In this document: positions 16,922 through 26,583 of the stretch, in pieces
Numbering within the stretch: the first letter of the stretch is position 1
How the letters are laid out: every line of letters starts with the position of its first letter
Assembly (NCBI GenBank): GCA_004017535.1
Contig: SAJS01000001.1
Location: 620,001 to 684,000 of the forward strand
Origin: Mesorhizobium sp.
GTDB taxonomy: Bacteria > Pseudomonadota > Alphaproteobacteria > Rhizobiales > Rhizobiaceae
Direction: 5' to 3'
DNA: 64,000 nt
The notes under the pieces: model-generated
The model's database searches: none
What the model saw: the letters and a program-made list of their open reading frames with translations, nothing else
Told to the model about the DNA's origin: nothing
Position numbers and translations under genes: made by a program

Positions 16922-18858
16922 GCCTGGTCCCGCAGCGCCCGACGCAGGATCTTGCCGACCGGCGTCTTCGGCAGTTCGGTGCGGAACTCGATGTATCTCG
17001 GCCGCTTGTAGCCGGTCAGGTTCTCGCGGCAATAAGCCATCAGCGCCTCGACGGTCAGCGCCGGATCCTTCTTGACCACGAACAATTTAGGCACTTCGCC
17101 GGAATGCTCGTCCGGCACGCCGACCGCGGCCGCTTCCAGCACGCCAGGGTGATGCGCCACCACTTCTTCCAGTTCGTTCGGATAGACGTTGAAGCCGGAG
17201 ACCAGGATCATGTCCTTCTTGCGGTCGACGATCTTGGTGTAGCCGCGCTCGTCCATGAAGCCCATGTCGCCGGATTTGAAGAAGCCGTCCTTGGTCATCA
17301 CCTTGGCGGTCTCGTCGGGCCGGTTCCAGTAGCCGGCCATCACCTGCGGGCCGCGGATGCATATCTCGCCCACCTCGCCGAGCGGCACGTTGTTGCCGTC
17401 GTCGTCGCGGATGGCGATCTCGGTCGAAGGTAGCGGCAGCCCGATCGTGCCGGTGAAGTCGCTGGAGCTGAACTTGTTGGCGGTTGCCACCGGCGATGTT
17501 TCGGACAGTCCGTAACCTTCGCTCACCGGGCAGCCGGTCAGCGCCTTCCAGCGTTCGGCGACGCCCTTCTGCACCGCCATGCCGCCGCCCAGCGTCAGGA
17601 TCAGCGGCTTGAAGTCCAGCTTGCGGAACTCCTCATTGTTGAGCAGCGCGTTGAACAGCGTGTTGAGGCCCGGGAAGATGTGCATCGGGTATTTCGCCAG
17701 TTCCTTGACGAAGCCCGGAATGTCGCGCGGGTTGGGGATCAGCACGTTCTGCGCGCCCTGCTGCATGCCCATCAGCGCGTTCACCGTCAGCGCGAAGATG
17801 TGGTAGAGCGGCAGCGCGCAGATGAAGTTTTGATGCGCCGGCTTGGGCTTCACCGTATAGGCGTCCTCCACCCAAAGCGAGTTCTGCGCGACGTTCGAAA
17901 GCACGTTGCGATGCAGCAGCACGGCGCCCTTCGAGACGCCGGTGGTGCCGCCCGTATATTGCAGGAAGGCGATGTCGTCGCCGGAGACCGTCGGCGGCTT
18001 GAAGGCGATGGACGCGCCGGTCTTGAGCACGGCGTTGAACTTCACATGACCGGGCAGCGACCATGCCGGCACCATCTTCTTCACCCGCCGCACGACGAGG
18101 TTGACGATGGCGCCCTTGAGGCCGCCCAGCATGTCGCCCATCGACGCCACGATGACATGCTTCACAGGCGTCCTGGCGATGACCGCCTGCAGTGTGCCGG
18201 CGAAGTTTTCCAGGATGACAATCGCCTGCGCGCCGGAATCCTTCAACTGATGTTCCAGTTCGCGCGGCGTGTAGAGCGGATTGATATTCACCACCGTGTA
18301 GCCGGCGCGGAGCACCGCCATCATCGCCACCGGATATTGAAGCACGTTCGGCATCATCAGCGCCACGCGCGCGCCCTTCTCCAGGCCTCTTGCCTGCAGG
18401 TAGGCGCCGAACGCGGCCGACAGCCGCTCGAGCTCGGCATAGGTGATCGACTTGCCCATGCACACGAAGGCCGGCTGCCCGGCGAATTGCTTGCAGGCGC
18501 CGACCAGGAACTCGCCGATGGACTTGTAGGGTAGGGCGCCGATCTCTGCCGGCATGTTCTTGGGATAGCTTTTCAGCCACGGCTTTTCCGGCAGGCCTAC
18601 CGTGAGTTCGGTGATCGCCTTAGGCAAGCCCTTCGAGGCAGATTTGGCGGTGGCCGGCTCTGTGGCTTTCGCGGCTGCCGCCTTGGCCTTTGGCGCTGCG
18701 GGTTTGGCGGCGGCCGGCTTTGCCGCTTTGGCGGGCGCTGCCTTCGCGGCCGTCTTCAGCTTCGGCGCGGCGGCAGCCTTGGCAGCCTTGGGCGCATCGC
18801 TTTCAGCGGCCTTGGCTTTTGCTTTCGCCGGGCCTGTCGTCTTGGCTGCTTTTGCCAC
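16918..18858 (-). CDS. fadD: Long-chain acyl-CoA synthetase with Lys/Ala-rich N-terminal tail
   Basis: 646 residues from the GTG at 18858, preceded by GGGAGAGA. The adenylate-forming core begins at about residue 85 (LPEKPWLKSYPKNMPAEI). It shows QYTGGTTGVSKGA (P-loop), GYGLSETSP, GDMGFMDERGY and the catalytic lysine in PKTPVGKILRR. It activates fatty acids to acyl-CoA, probably at the inner membrane face. The first 75 or so residues are almost only K, A and P (for example AKAKAKAAESDAPKAAKAA), like histone H1 tails. This extension is not part of the standard enzyme. Confidence 0.9.
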   Translation of the reverse strand: MAKAAKTTGPAKAKAKAAESDAPKAAKAAAAPKLKTAAKAAPAKAAKPAAAKPAAPKAKAAAAKATEPATAKSASKGLPKAITELTVGLPEKPWLKSYPKNMPAEIGALPYKSIGEFLVGACKQFAGQPAFVCMGKSITYAELERLSAAFGAYLQARGLEKGARVALMMPNVLQYPVAMMAVLRAGYTVVNINPLYTPRELEHQLKDSGAQAIVILENFAGTLQAVIARTPVKHVIVASMGDMLGGLKGAIVNLVVRRVKKMVPAWSLPGHVKFNAVLKTGASIAFKPPTVSGDDIAFLQYTGGTTGVSKGAVLLHRNVLSNVAQNSLWVEDAYTVKPKPAHQNFICALPLYHIFALTVNALMGMQQGAQNVLIPNPRDIPGFVKELAKYPMHIFPGLNTLFNALLNNEEFRKLDFKPLILTLGGGMAVQKGVAERWKALTGCPVSEGYGLSETSPVATANKFSSSDFTGTIGLPLPSTEIAIRDDDGNNVPLGEVGEICIRGPQVMAGYWNRPDETAKVMTKDGFFKSGDMGFMDERGYTKIVDRKKDMILVSGFNVYPNELEEVVAHHPGVLEAAAVGVPDEHSGEVPKLFVVKKDPALTVEALMAYCRENLTGYKRPRYIEFRTELPKTPVGKILRRALRDQA

Positions 18859-19318
18859 CTGTCTCTCCCTGTCGCCTTCGATATGGGCGCCCGCTTCCGC
18901 AAGAAGCGTCCTCCACGCCGGTTCGGATTTTCCGGGAAATCCCCCCACCATCTATGTATTGCCTCTATCTGCGACCGTGCAAGCCTTGCCCCAGCGGCAG
19001 GGCGGGGAAAGATTTGCCGTCGAAATCCACTCCTCGACGGCCTCCCGCATCATGCCTGGAGGGCAGGCGGACCTCCGGCGGCGCGGCCTCACCGGCCCGT
19101 TTCCCAAGGCGGCCGATCAATAAAAAAAATGCCGTCGTTAATAATGTTGTGAGCGGAAAAGAATGCTCATTTTTTCTATTGTTGGAGCACAATCTAGATT
19201 TTTTTCCTGCTTCCCATGGGGTACGCACGCGAGGTGTTCCAAAGGCGAAGAAACGGTGCTTATATGCGCGCTTCGCGAGCCTGATAGAGGGGCTTGAGAG
19301 AACATCAGGGAGTGCTCA
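18859..19318. promoter_or_regulatory. Divergent intergenic region between fadD and the peptide-binding protein gene
   Basis: 460 bases with no convincing gene. The half nearer the binding-protein gene is A+T-rich (for example 19120-19205, with runs of A and T), as expected for its promoter, and AGGGAG lies just before the ATG at 19319. Short open frames here have no ribosome site and odd composition. No strong palindrome was found. Confidence 0.5.
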
Positions 19319-20917
19319 ATGAAAAAGACAATGACTTTTGCAGCCGCGTTGCTGGCTGCAAGCGTCCTCAGCGGCATGGCCAGTGCCAAGACGCTCGTTT
19401 ATTGCTCGGAAGCGTCGCCGGCCAATTTCGATCCCGGCACGACGACCGGCGGCAACGACTTCGACGCTTCGTCGCGCACGGTCTATTCGCGACTGGTCGA
19501 GTTCAAGCATGGCGGCACGGAGATCGAGCCGGGTCTTGCCGACAAGTGGGAGATTTCCGACGACGGCCTTGTCTACACTTTCCATCTGCATCCGGGTGTG
19601 AAGTTCCAGACCACCGATTATTTCAAGCCGACGCGCGACCTCAACGCCGATGACGTCGTCTTCTCCTTCGATCGCCAGTTCAATAAGCAGAATCCGTGGA
19701 ACGGCGACAAGTATCTGCCGAACCTCACCTGGGACTATTACACCGGCATGGACATGCCGAAATATGTCGCCAAGTGGGAGAAGGTCGACGACCTCACCGT
19801 CAAGCTGACGCTGACCGAGCCGAACGCGCCGATGCTGGCCAATCTCGGCATGGACTTCGCGTCCATCGTGTCGAAGGAATATGCCGATCAGCTCGAGAAG
19901 GACGGCAAGATGGCCGACTTTTCGACCAAGCCGATCGGCACCGGTCCGTTCCAGTTCGTCGACTACCAACTGGATGCCGTCATCCGCTATGCGGCCAACC
20001 CGGACTATTTCAAGGGCAAGGAAAAGATCGACGACCTGGTCTTCGCCATCACGCCTGACGCGACCGCCCGCATCCAGAAGGTGCTGGCCGGCGAGTGCGA
20101 CGTGGCCCCGTATCCGAACCCGGCCGACATCGCCACCATCAAGGCCAACAAGGACGTGACCTTGATGGATCAGGCCGGTCTCAACATCGGCTATATGAGC
20201 TACAACACCACGATCCCGCCGCTCGACAAGCCTGAAGTGCGTCATGCGCTCAACCAGGCGATCGACCGGGAAGCGCTGATCAAGTCGCTGTTCCAGGATG
20301 CCGGCGCCACGCCCGCCGAAAACCTGATCCCGCCGACCATGTGGTCGTGGGACAAGGACGTGAAGACCGACGCCTACAATCCGGATGAGGCCAAGAAGGT
20401 GCTCGAGGCTGCCGGCTTGAAGGAAATCCAGCTTTGGGCTTCCGACCGCGTTCGTCCGTATAACCCGAACTTCCAGCGAGCGGCCGAGCTGATCCAGGCG
20501 GACTGGGCCAAGGTGGGCGTCAAGGCGACCATCGTCAACTACGAGTGGACGAAGTATCGCGAGGAAGGCAAGAAGAAGGACCGTCCCGGCGCCTTCCAGA
20601 TCGGCTGGACCGGCGACAATGGCGATCCGGACAACTTCTTCGCCACTCTCTTCGCCTGCTCCGCCATCGGCGTCTCGAACTACTCCAGCTGGTGCGACAA
20701 GGACTTCGAGGACCTGATCCAGAAGGCCAAGAAGACCAGCGACCAGGCCGAGCGCACCAAGCTCTATGAGCAGGCGCAGGTGATCTTCGCCAAGCAGGCT
20801 CCGGCTTTCCTGCTGGCTCACAGCCAGGTTTATGCGGTCGTTCGCAACAATGTCAGCGGCTTCAAGATGGACCCGCTCGGCATTCATCGCTTCGACGGCG
20901 TTGACAAGGCCGAATAA
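19319..20917 (+). CDS. Peptide ABC transporter periplasmic binding protein (DppA-like)
   Basis: 532 residues with a Sec signal peptide (MKKTMTFAAALLAASVLSGMASA). It is a family-5 extracellular solute-binding protein: YCSEASPANFDPGTTTGGND at the start of the mature part, then GLADKWEISDDGLVYTFHL and FYVVRNN-like C-terminal segments. Closest in style to DppA. It would bind di- or oligopeptides or related compounds such as 5-aminolevulinate or heme in the periplasm. It is the first gene of a complete five-gene importer, followed by a strong hairpin at 20928 that should favour its expression over the permeases. Confidence 0.9.
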   Translation: MKKTMTFAAALLAASVLSGMASAKTLVYCSEASPANFDPGTTTGGNDFDASSRTVYSRLVEFKHGGTEIEPGLADKWEISDDGLVYTFHLHPGVKFQTTDYFKPTRDLNADDVVFSFDRQFNKQNPWNGDKYLPNLTWDYYTGMDMPKYVAKWEKVDDLTVKLTLTEPNAPMLANLGMDFASIVSKEYADQLEKDGKMADFSTKPIGTGPFQFVDYQLDAVIRYAANPDYFKGKEKIDDLVFAITPDATARIQKVLAGECDVAPYPNPADIATIKANKDVTLMDQAGLNIGYMSYNTTIPPLDKPEVRHALNQAIDREALIKSLFQDAGATPAENLIPPTMWSWDKDVKTDAYNPDEAKKVLEAAGLKEIQLWASDRVRPYNPNFQRAAELIQADWAKVGVKATIVNYEWTKYREEGKKKDRPGAFQIGWTGDNGDPDNFFATLFACSAIGVSNYSSWCDKDFEDLIQKAKKTSDQAERTKLYEQAQVIFAKQAPAFLLAHSQVYAVVRNNVSGFKMDPLGIHRFDGVDKAE

Positions 20918-20927
20918 TATTGCGAAC

Positions 20928-20955
20928 GGGGCGGCGCCAATTCCAGCGCCGCCCC
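20928..20955 (+). terminator. Attenuating hairpin between binding protein and permease genes
   Basis: Perfect 10-bp GC stem GGGGCGGCGC / GCGCCGCCCC with an 8-base loop, 10 bases after the binding-protein stop, without a T run. It probably protects or partly ends the upstream message, a common arrangement in ABC operons. Confidence 0.7.
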
Positions 20956-20968
20956 ATTCCATTTGACG

Positions 20969-21976
20969 ATGCTCCGATATCTTCTCAACAAGATCGCCCT
21001 CCTGATCCCGACTTTGGTCGGCATCACCATCTGCGCCTTCGCGTTCGTGCGCCTGCTGCCGGGCGACCCGATCCTGGCCATGGCCGGCGAGCATGGCGTC
21101 GCCCCCGCCCGCTACGAAGAGCTCAAGCAGCAATTCGGCTACAATTTGCCGATCTGGGAGCAGTACGCGCGCTATGTCGGTGAGGTCGCCACCGGCGATT
21201 TCGGCGTCTCCATTTCGTCCAAACGGCCGGTTCTCGAGGAGTTCAAGACGCTCTTCCCGGCGACGCTGGAACTCTCCTTCTTCGCCATGATCTTCGCCAT
21301 GGTCATCGGCATCCCCGCCGGCATCTTCGCCGCCGTCAAGCGCGGCTCATGGTTCGACCAGTCGCTGATGGGCACGGCCCTTGTCGGCTATTCGATGCCG
21401 ATCTTCTGGTGGGGCCTCCTGCTCATCATATTCTTTTCCGGCTATCTCGGCTGGACGCCGGTCTCGGGCCGCATCGGCCTGCAGTTCTTCTTCAAGCCGA
21501 TCACCGGCTTCATGACCATCGACAGCCTGCTCCACGGCAAATGGGACGCGTTCCGTTCCGCGCTCAGCCATCTCGTCCTGCCGGCGATCGTGCTCGGCAC
21601 CATTCCGCTGGCGGTGATCGCGCGCCAGACGCGCTCGGCCATGCTCGAGGTGCTGGGCGAGGACTATGTCCGCACCGCGCGCGCCAAAGGTCTGTCGGGG
21701 GCGCGCGTCATCGGCGTGCATGCGCTGCGCAACGCGCTGATCCCGGTCGTCACCACCATCGGCCTGCAGGTCGGCACGCTGCTCGCCGGCGCCATCCTCA
21801 CCGAGACCATATTCGCCTGGCCGGGCATCGGCAAATGGATGGTCGATTCCATCTTCAAGCGCGACTACGTCGTCGTGCAGTCGGGTCTGCTGTTGATCGC
21901 GCTCATCGTCATGGCGGTGAACCTCATCGTCGATGTGCTTTACGCCGTCATCAACCCGCGCATCAGGGCGGCATAA
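20969..21976 (+). CDS. Peptide ABC transporter permease (DppB-like)
   Basis: 335 residues from MLRYLLNKIALLIPTLVGI. This is a typical first permease with six membrane spans and the cytoplasmic EAA loop (DYVRTARAKGLSGARVIGVHALRNALIP) that docks on the ATPases. GDFGVSISSKRPV in the periplasmic loop is characteristic of DppB/OppB. It forms the inner-membrane channel with the next gene product. Its stop abuts the following start (TAAATG). Confidence 0.92.
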   Translation: MLRYLLNKIALLIPTLVGITICAFAFVRLLPGDPILAMAGEHGVAPARYEELKQQFGYNLPIWEQYARYVGEVATGDFGVSISSKRPVLEEFKTLFPATLELSFFAMIFAMVIGIPAGIFAAVKRGSWFDQSLMGTALVGYSMPIFWWGLLLIIFFSGYLGWTPVSGRIGLQFFFKPITGFMTIDSLLHGKWDAFRSALSHLVLPAIVLGTIPLAVIARQTRSAMLEVLGEDYVRTARAKGLSGARVIGVHALRNALIPVVTTIGLQVGTLLAGAILTETIFAWPGIGKWMVDSIFKRDYVVVQSGLLLIALIVMAVNLIVDVLYAVINPRIRAA

Positions 21977-22885
21977 ATGACCCAGACCGAAATCGCCCCG
22001 ATGGCCGCCGGCAGCCCGGATCGTCTCACCGGGCTGAAAACCTTCTGGCACTATTTTTCGGTGAACCGCGGCGCGGTCATCGGCCTGTTCGTCTTCATCC
22101 TGCTGGTGCTGGCCGCGCTTTTCGCGCCGCTGCTCGCGCCCTACGCGCCCGACATCCAGGACAAGACCGCGTTCCTGCGGCCTCCGGCATGGCAGGAGGG
22201 CGGCTCGACGCAATATCTGCTCGGCACCGATCCGGTCGGCCGCGACATCCTCTCGCGCCTGCTCTATGGCGCACGCTTCTCGCTGCTGATCGGCGCGGTC
22301 GTGGTCACGCTGGCGCTCACCGGCGGCATCACGCTCGGCCTCTTGGCAGGCTATTTCCGCGGCTGGGTCGACGTCGCGATCATGCGCGTCATGGACCTGA
22401 TCCTGGCCTTCCCGTCGCTGCTGCTGGCGCTGGTGCTGGTGACGATCCTCGGGCCAGGCCTGTTCAACGCCATGCTGGCGATCGCGCTTGTCCTGCAGCC
22501 GCATTTCGCCCGCCTGGTGCGCGCCGCCGTGATGGCGGAGAAGAGCCGCGAATATGTCGTGGCGGCGAAGGTCGCGGGCGCCGGCCATCTCAGGCTGATG
22601 CTCGCCACCATCCTGCCCAACTGCCTGGCGCCGCTCATCGTCCAGGGCACGCTGTCCTTCTCCAACGCCATCCTCGAAGCGGCCGCGCTCGGCTTCCTTG
22701 GTCTCGGCGCGCAGCCGCCGACGCCGGAATGGGGCACCATGCTTGCCTCGGCGCGAGAGTTCATCCTGCGCGCCTGGTGGGTGGTGACGTTCCCGGGTCT
22801 CGCCATCCTCATAACCGTGCTTGCCATCAACCTGATCGGCGACGGCCTGCGCGATGCGCTCGATCCCAAGCTCAGGAGGTCGTGA
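21977..22885 (+). CDS. Peptide ABC transporter permease (DppC-like)
   Basis: 302 residues. The N-terminal cytoplasmic stretch is followed by a membrane span ([21 protein letters not shown]) and the [20 protein letters not shown] motif typical of DppC/OppC. The EAA loop ([20 protein letters not shown]) and five more spans follow. It is the heterodimer partner of the preceding permease. The stop and the next start overlap in TGATG. Confidence 0.92.
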   Translation: MTQTEIAPMAAGSPDRLTGLKTFWHYFSVNRGAVIGLFVFILLVLAALFAPLLAPYAPDIQDKTAFLRPPAWQEGGSTQYLLGTDPVGRDILSRLLYGARFSLLIGAVVVTLALTGGITLGLLAGYFRGWVDVAIMRVMDLILAFPSLLLALVLVTILGPGLFNAMLAIALVLQPHFARLVRAAVMAEKSREYVVAAKVAGAGHLRLMLATILPNCLAPLIVQGTLSFSNAILEAAALGFLGLGAQPPTPEWGTMLASAREFILRAWWVVTFPGLAILITVLAINLIGDGLRDALDPKLRRS

Positions 22886-23736
22886 TGGCGCTGCTCGACA
22901 TCCAGAACCTCGTCGTAGAATTCCAGACCGCGTCGGGCCCGTTCCGCGCCGTCGACGGCGTCTCGCTTCATGTCGACGAGCGCGAGGTGCTCGCCATCGT
23001 CGGCGAATCCGGTTCCGGCAAGTCGGTGTCGATGCTGGCCGTGATGGGGCTCCTGCCATGGACGGCCGCCGTCACCGCCGACCGCATGACCTTCAACGGC
23101 CGCGACCTGTTGAAGATCAGCCCGGCCGACCGCCGCAAGATCATCGGCAAGGACATCGCCATGATCTTCCAGGAACCGATCGCCAGCCTCAATCCCTGCT
23201 TCACCGTCGGCTTCCAGATCGAGGAAGTGCTGCGCTTCCATATGGGCATGGACAAGGCCCAGCGCCGCGCGCGCGCCATCGAGCTCTTCAAGCAGGTCGG
23301 CATTCCGGATCCCGCCGACCGGCTGAACTCCTTCCCGCATCAGATGTCGGGCGGCCAATGCCAGCGCGTCATGATCGCGATGGCGATCGCCTGCAATCCG
23401 AAGCTGCTGATCGCCGACGAGCCGACCACCGCGCTCGACGTCACCATCCAGAAGCAGATCCTCGATCTGCTGGTCTCGCTACAGGCCAAGTACGGCATGG
23501 GCCTGATCATGATCACTCACAATATGGGCGTGGTGGCCGAAACCGCTGATCGCGTCATCGTCCAGTACAAGGGCCGCAAGATGGAAGAGGCCGACGTGCT
23601 GTCGCTGTTTGAATCGCCGAAGAGCAACTACACGCGCGCGCTGCTCTCGGCACTGCCGGAAAACGCCGTCGGCGACCGGCTGCCGACCGTCACGGACATG
23701 CTGTTCGAGGCCGCGCCTTCAGGAGCCGGCGCATGA
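22885..23736 (+). CDS. Peptide ABC transporter ATP-binding protein (DppD-like)
   Basis: 283 residues from [18 protein letters not shown] with AGGAGG upstream. Walker A is [11 protein letters not shown], the Q-loop is [12 protein letters not shown], the signature is MSGGQCQRV and Walker B is [15 protein letters not shown] short C-terminal oligopeptide-transporter extension is present. It energises import from the cytoplasmic face. The start overlaps the DppC-like stop by one base, and its own stop overlaps the next start (ATGA). Confidence 0.92.
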   Translation: MALLDIQNLVVEFQTASGPFRAVDGVSLHVDEREVLAIVGESGSGKSVSMLAVMGLLPWTAAVTADRMTFNGRDLLKISPADRRKIIGKDIAMIFQEPIASLNPCFTVGFQIEEVLRFHMGMDKAQRRARAIELFKQVGIPDPADRLNSFPHQMSGGQCQRVMIAMAIACNPKLLIADEPTTALDVTIQKQILDLLVSLQAKYGMGLIMITHNMGVVAETADRVIVQYKGRKMEEADVLSLFESPKSNYTRALLSALPENAVGDRLPTVTDMLFEAAPSGAGA

Positions 23737-24560
23737 CCAAGGTCGTCGAAGGCAAGGACATCAAGCGCGACTACCATGTCGGCGGCGGCCTGTTCCGCGG
23801 CGCGCGCACCGTGCATGCGGTGAAGGGCGTCTCCTTCAGTGTCGAGAAGGGCAAGACGCTGGCGATCGTCGGCGAGTCCGGTTGCGGCAAGTCCACGCTC
23901 GCCCGCATCATCACGCTCATCGATCCGGCCACCTCCGGCGAGCTCTTCATCGACGGCAACAAGGTCGACATCGCCAGGGACGGGCTCACCAAGGAAATGC
24001 GCCGCAAGGTGCAGATCGTGTTCCAGAACCCTTACGGCTCGCTCAACCCGCGCCAGAAGATCGGCGATGTGCTGGGCGAGCCGCTCCTCATCAACACCGA
24101 CAAGCCGGCCGAGGAGCGCCGCGACCTTGCGATGAAGATGCTGAAGAAGGTCGGCCTCGGACCCGAGCACTACAACCGCTACCCGCACATGTTCTCGGGC
24201 GGCCAGCGCCAGCGCATTGCCATTGCTCGCGCGCTGATGCTGAACCCGAGCCTGCTGGTGCTCGACGAACCGGTCTCGGCGCTCGACCTGTCGGTGCAGG
24301 CGCAGGTGCTCAACCTGCTCGCCGACCTGCAGGACGAGTTCCAGCTGACCTACGTCTTCATCAGTCATGACCTCTCGGTGGTGCGCTACATCGCCGACGA
24401 CGTGATGGTGATGTATTTCGGCGAAGCGGTCGAATACGGTCCGCGCGACGAGGTCTTCTCCGACCCCAAGCATGCCTATACCAAGACGCTGTTCGCCGCG
24501 ACGCCCCGCGCCGACATCGCCAGCATCAAGGCGAGGCTGGCGAAGAAGAAGGCGGCTTAG
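23733..24560 (+). CDS. Peptide ABC transporter ATP-binding protein (DppF-like)
   Basis: 275 residues. Walker A is VGESGCGKSTLA, the Q-loop is IVFQNPYGSLNPRQK (typical of DppF), the signature is FSGGQRQRI and Walker B is LLVLDEPVSALDLS. It pairs with the DppD-like ATPase. It is the last gene of the operon and is followed by the hairpin at 24575-24604. The five genes together make a complete importer. Confidence 0.92.
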   Translation: MTKVVEGKDIKRDYHVGGGLFRGARTVHAVKGVSFSVEKGKTLAIVGESGCGKSTLARIITLIDPATSGELFIDGNKVDIARDGLTKEMRRKVQIVFQNPYGSLNPRQKIGDVLGEPLLINTDKPAEERRDLAMKMLKKVGLGPEHYNRYPHMFSGGQRQRIAIARALMLNPSLLVLDEPVSALDLSVQAQVLNLLADLQDEFQLTYVFISHDLSVVRYIADDVMVMYFGEAVEYGPRDEVFSDPKHAYTKTLFAATPRADIASIKARLAKKKAA

Positions 24561-24574
24561 TCCAGCACGTGTGG

Positions 24575-24604
24575 CGCTCCCGGCACGAAGGCGCGCCGGG
24601 AGCG
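24575..24604. terminator. Hairpin between convergent importer operon and hydrolase gene
   Basis: Perfect 10-bp stem CGCTCCCGGC / GCCGGGAGCG with a 10-base loop in the 50-base gap between convergent stops. No T run follows, so it may stop transcripts from both sides only partly. Confidence 0.55.
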
Positions 24605-24610
24605 GGATCG

Positions 24611-25381
24611 TCACTTCACCAGCGTGGCCTTTTCAATCACCGCGGCGACTTCCTTCGCGTGGACGACGAGGGAGGCGTGGCTGCCGGCGACCTCCGTCGT
24701 CCGGGCTTTCATATTGTTGGCGAATATCTTCTGAACCTTGGGTGCGATGACCTTGTCCTTCGTGCTGATCACGTAGAACGTCGGCTTGTCGTGCCAGGCT
24801 GCTGTATCGACCGGAGCCTCGAACGCTGCGTGGTTCAACGGGAGTTGATGGTTTGCCAAGGATTGAGCGATTTCCGGAGGAAGGTCAGCCGCGACCGCCG
24901 AAGGAAACACTTTGGGATCGATGTAGAGATTGCCCTTGTCATCGGGATGAATCGCCGCGGCGCCTTCGGTTGCCGGACCGCTCTTGGCTAAGATCGCCAG
25001 AGATTGTCCCACGTCGGGAGCGAACGCCGAGACATACACCAGCGCCGAGACGTTGGGGTCGTCACCTACTTGCGTGATGACGACCCCACCCCAGGAGTGG
25101 CCAACGAGAACGGTCTTCCCGTTCTGTTTCGCAAGCGCCTGTTTGGTTGCATCGACGTCCGCCGCCAGGGAGGTGAGCGGGTTTTCGACAAGCGTCACGT
25201 TGTAGCCCTTCTTCGTGAGGATATCGGCAACCGGCTTCCAACTCGTCTCGTCGACGAAAGCACCATGGACAAGGACAATATTGTGAGCCGCCCCCTTGGG
25301 CAGTTGAGCTGATTGGGCCGGGGCGGCAAGTGTGGCTCCGGCCATGAGGACGGTGGCGACGGAGAGTAGAAGATTTCGCAT
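24611..25381 (-). CDS. Exported alpha/beta hydrolase
   Basis: 256 residues with a Sec signal peptide (MRNLLLSVATVLMAGATLAAPAQSA-like, cleaved near residue 25). The alpha/beta hydrolase core has HGAFVDETSW for the oxyanion region, the nucleophile elbow GHSWGG with Ser, and the catalytic His in AGSHASLVVH. Such proteins are periplasmic esterase-like enzymes of unknown substrate. It is divergent from an AraC-family gene 210 bases away, which may control it. Confidence 0.85.
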   Translation of the reverse strand: MRNLLLSVATVLMAGATLAAPAQSAQLPKGAAHNIVLVHGAFVDETSWKPVADILTKKGYNVTLVENPLTSLAADVDATKQALAKQNGKTVLVGHSWGGVVITQVGDDPNVSALVYVSAFAPDVGQSLAILAKSGPATEGAAAIHPDDKGNLYIDPKVFPSAVAADLPPEIAQSLANHQLPLNHAAFEAPVDTAAWHDKPTFYVISTKDKVIAPKVQKIFANNMKARTTEVAGSHASLVVHAKEVAAVIEKATLVK

Positions 25382-25591
25382 TTATTGCTCCTGTTGAGAT
25401 CACGGACGACTCGGGTCCGGGGAAGGCGTGTCGGCAGAGTTGCGGTTCTTCCATCTGCCGATTTGCGAAATGGTCCGCCGCGCAGCCCGGCGGCTCGCCT
25501 TGAGATGACGTATTGCGCGGAGCCTTCGGACGTTAGGCCTCAATCGTCCGAATATTGTGTCCTACCGTCCATCAGTGTTAACATCGCGAAG

Positions 25592-26554
25592 ATGGACATT
25601 CTCGCCCAAGTGCTCGATCGCGTTCGTCTCGGCGGAACTCTGCTCTTCCACTTCGAGTTGGGCCATCCATGGAACTTGGCATTGCCGGCGCGCCCCTACG
25701 CCCTATTCCATTATCTCAGCCGTGGCTCAGCGACTCTCGCGCTCGATCAGGAACGAGAACTCCACATGACGGCCGGCGACTTTGTCGTCATCACACGCGG
25801 CGAGTCTCATCTGATTTATTCTGATCGGCGGACGGAGCCGTTACCGATTCTGAATCTGGATCGGCTACCCGGACGTCTTGGCGTCGTTCATCATGGAGGC
25901 AACGCGCAGCCACTCTCAACGATGATCTGTGGCAATTTCACCGTCGAGCGGCCCTCGCGCGGCAGCGTGTTGGAATTGCTTCCGCCCTTGCTTCACCTGA
26001 AGCCCGCGGAAGACGGCGGATGGCTCGAGGCGATTCTGCAACGCATGGTGAGCGAGTCGGCGCTTGCGCGTCCCGGCCAGGACGTGGCGCTCTCGCGACT
26101 GACAGAGGTGCTCTTCGTCGAGGTGTTGCGAAGCTGGATCAAGTCTCTCAAATCCGGAGAAGGCGGTTGGCTGGGAGCTATGGCGGACCCGCACATAGGA
26201 CCGGCCCTTCAGTTGATCCACGAACGACCGGATCAGCCCTGGACCCTCGGCGACCTGGGGCAGCGCGTAGGGCTCGGTCGCTCGGCGTTCTCGGCTCGTT
26301 TCACCAATCTCGTCGGCCAGCCCATGTACCGCTATTTGATCGCACGCCGGATGTCGGAGGCTGCGTTTCTACTCGAAGCAACAGACGAGGCAATTGCACG
26401 GATTGCGACCCGTGTAGGCTACGAGACCACGGCCGCGTTTTCGAAACTGTTTCATCGACATCATGGCCTATCGCCTGGCCGTTATCGAGCGGTTCGCCGG
26501 TCTGACGGTGGTCGAACCCCAAGGGGCGTTTTGGAAACAGAAGCCGCTGATTGA
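25592..26554 (+). CDS. AraC-family regulator (cupin-type sensor)
   Basis: 320 residues from MDILAQVLDRVRLGGTLLF; an open frame begins earlier at 25385 but its first 69 residues look non-coding. The N-terminal cupin-like AraC_binding domain (LALDQERELHMTAGDFVVITRG) is followed by the C-terminal double HTH (PWTLGDLGQRVGLGRSAFSA and IARIATRVGYETTAAFSKLF). It belongs to the group often placed beside hydrolases or dehydrogenases. Divergence from the exported hydrolase suggests that gene as target. Confidence 0.85.
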   Translation: MDILAQVLDRVRLGGTLLFHFELGHPWNLALPARPYALFHYLSRGSATLALDQERELHMTAGDFVVITRGESHLIYSDRRTEPLPILNLDRLPGRLGVVHHGGNAQPLSTMICGNFTVERPSRGSVLELLPPLLHLKPAEDGGWLEAILQRMVSESALARPGQDVALSRLTEVLFVEVLRSWIKSLKSGEGGWLGAMADPHIGPALQLIHERPDQPWTLGDLGQRVGLGRSAFSARFTNLVGQPMYRYLIARRMSEAAFLLEATDEAIARIATRVGYETTAAFSKLFHRHHGLSPGRYRAVRRSDGGRTPRGVLETEAAD

Positions 26555-26583
26555 CCTTGGCAACGCAGTAGGCCAGGCCAAGA

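Noticed and set aside
19316-21133. A 605-codon open frame opposite the peptide-binding protein gene
   Set aside because: Composition is typical of antisense frames in high-GC DNA, and it covers a gene with a signal peptide and clear family motifs.
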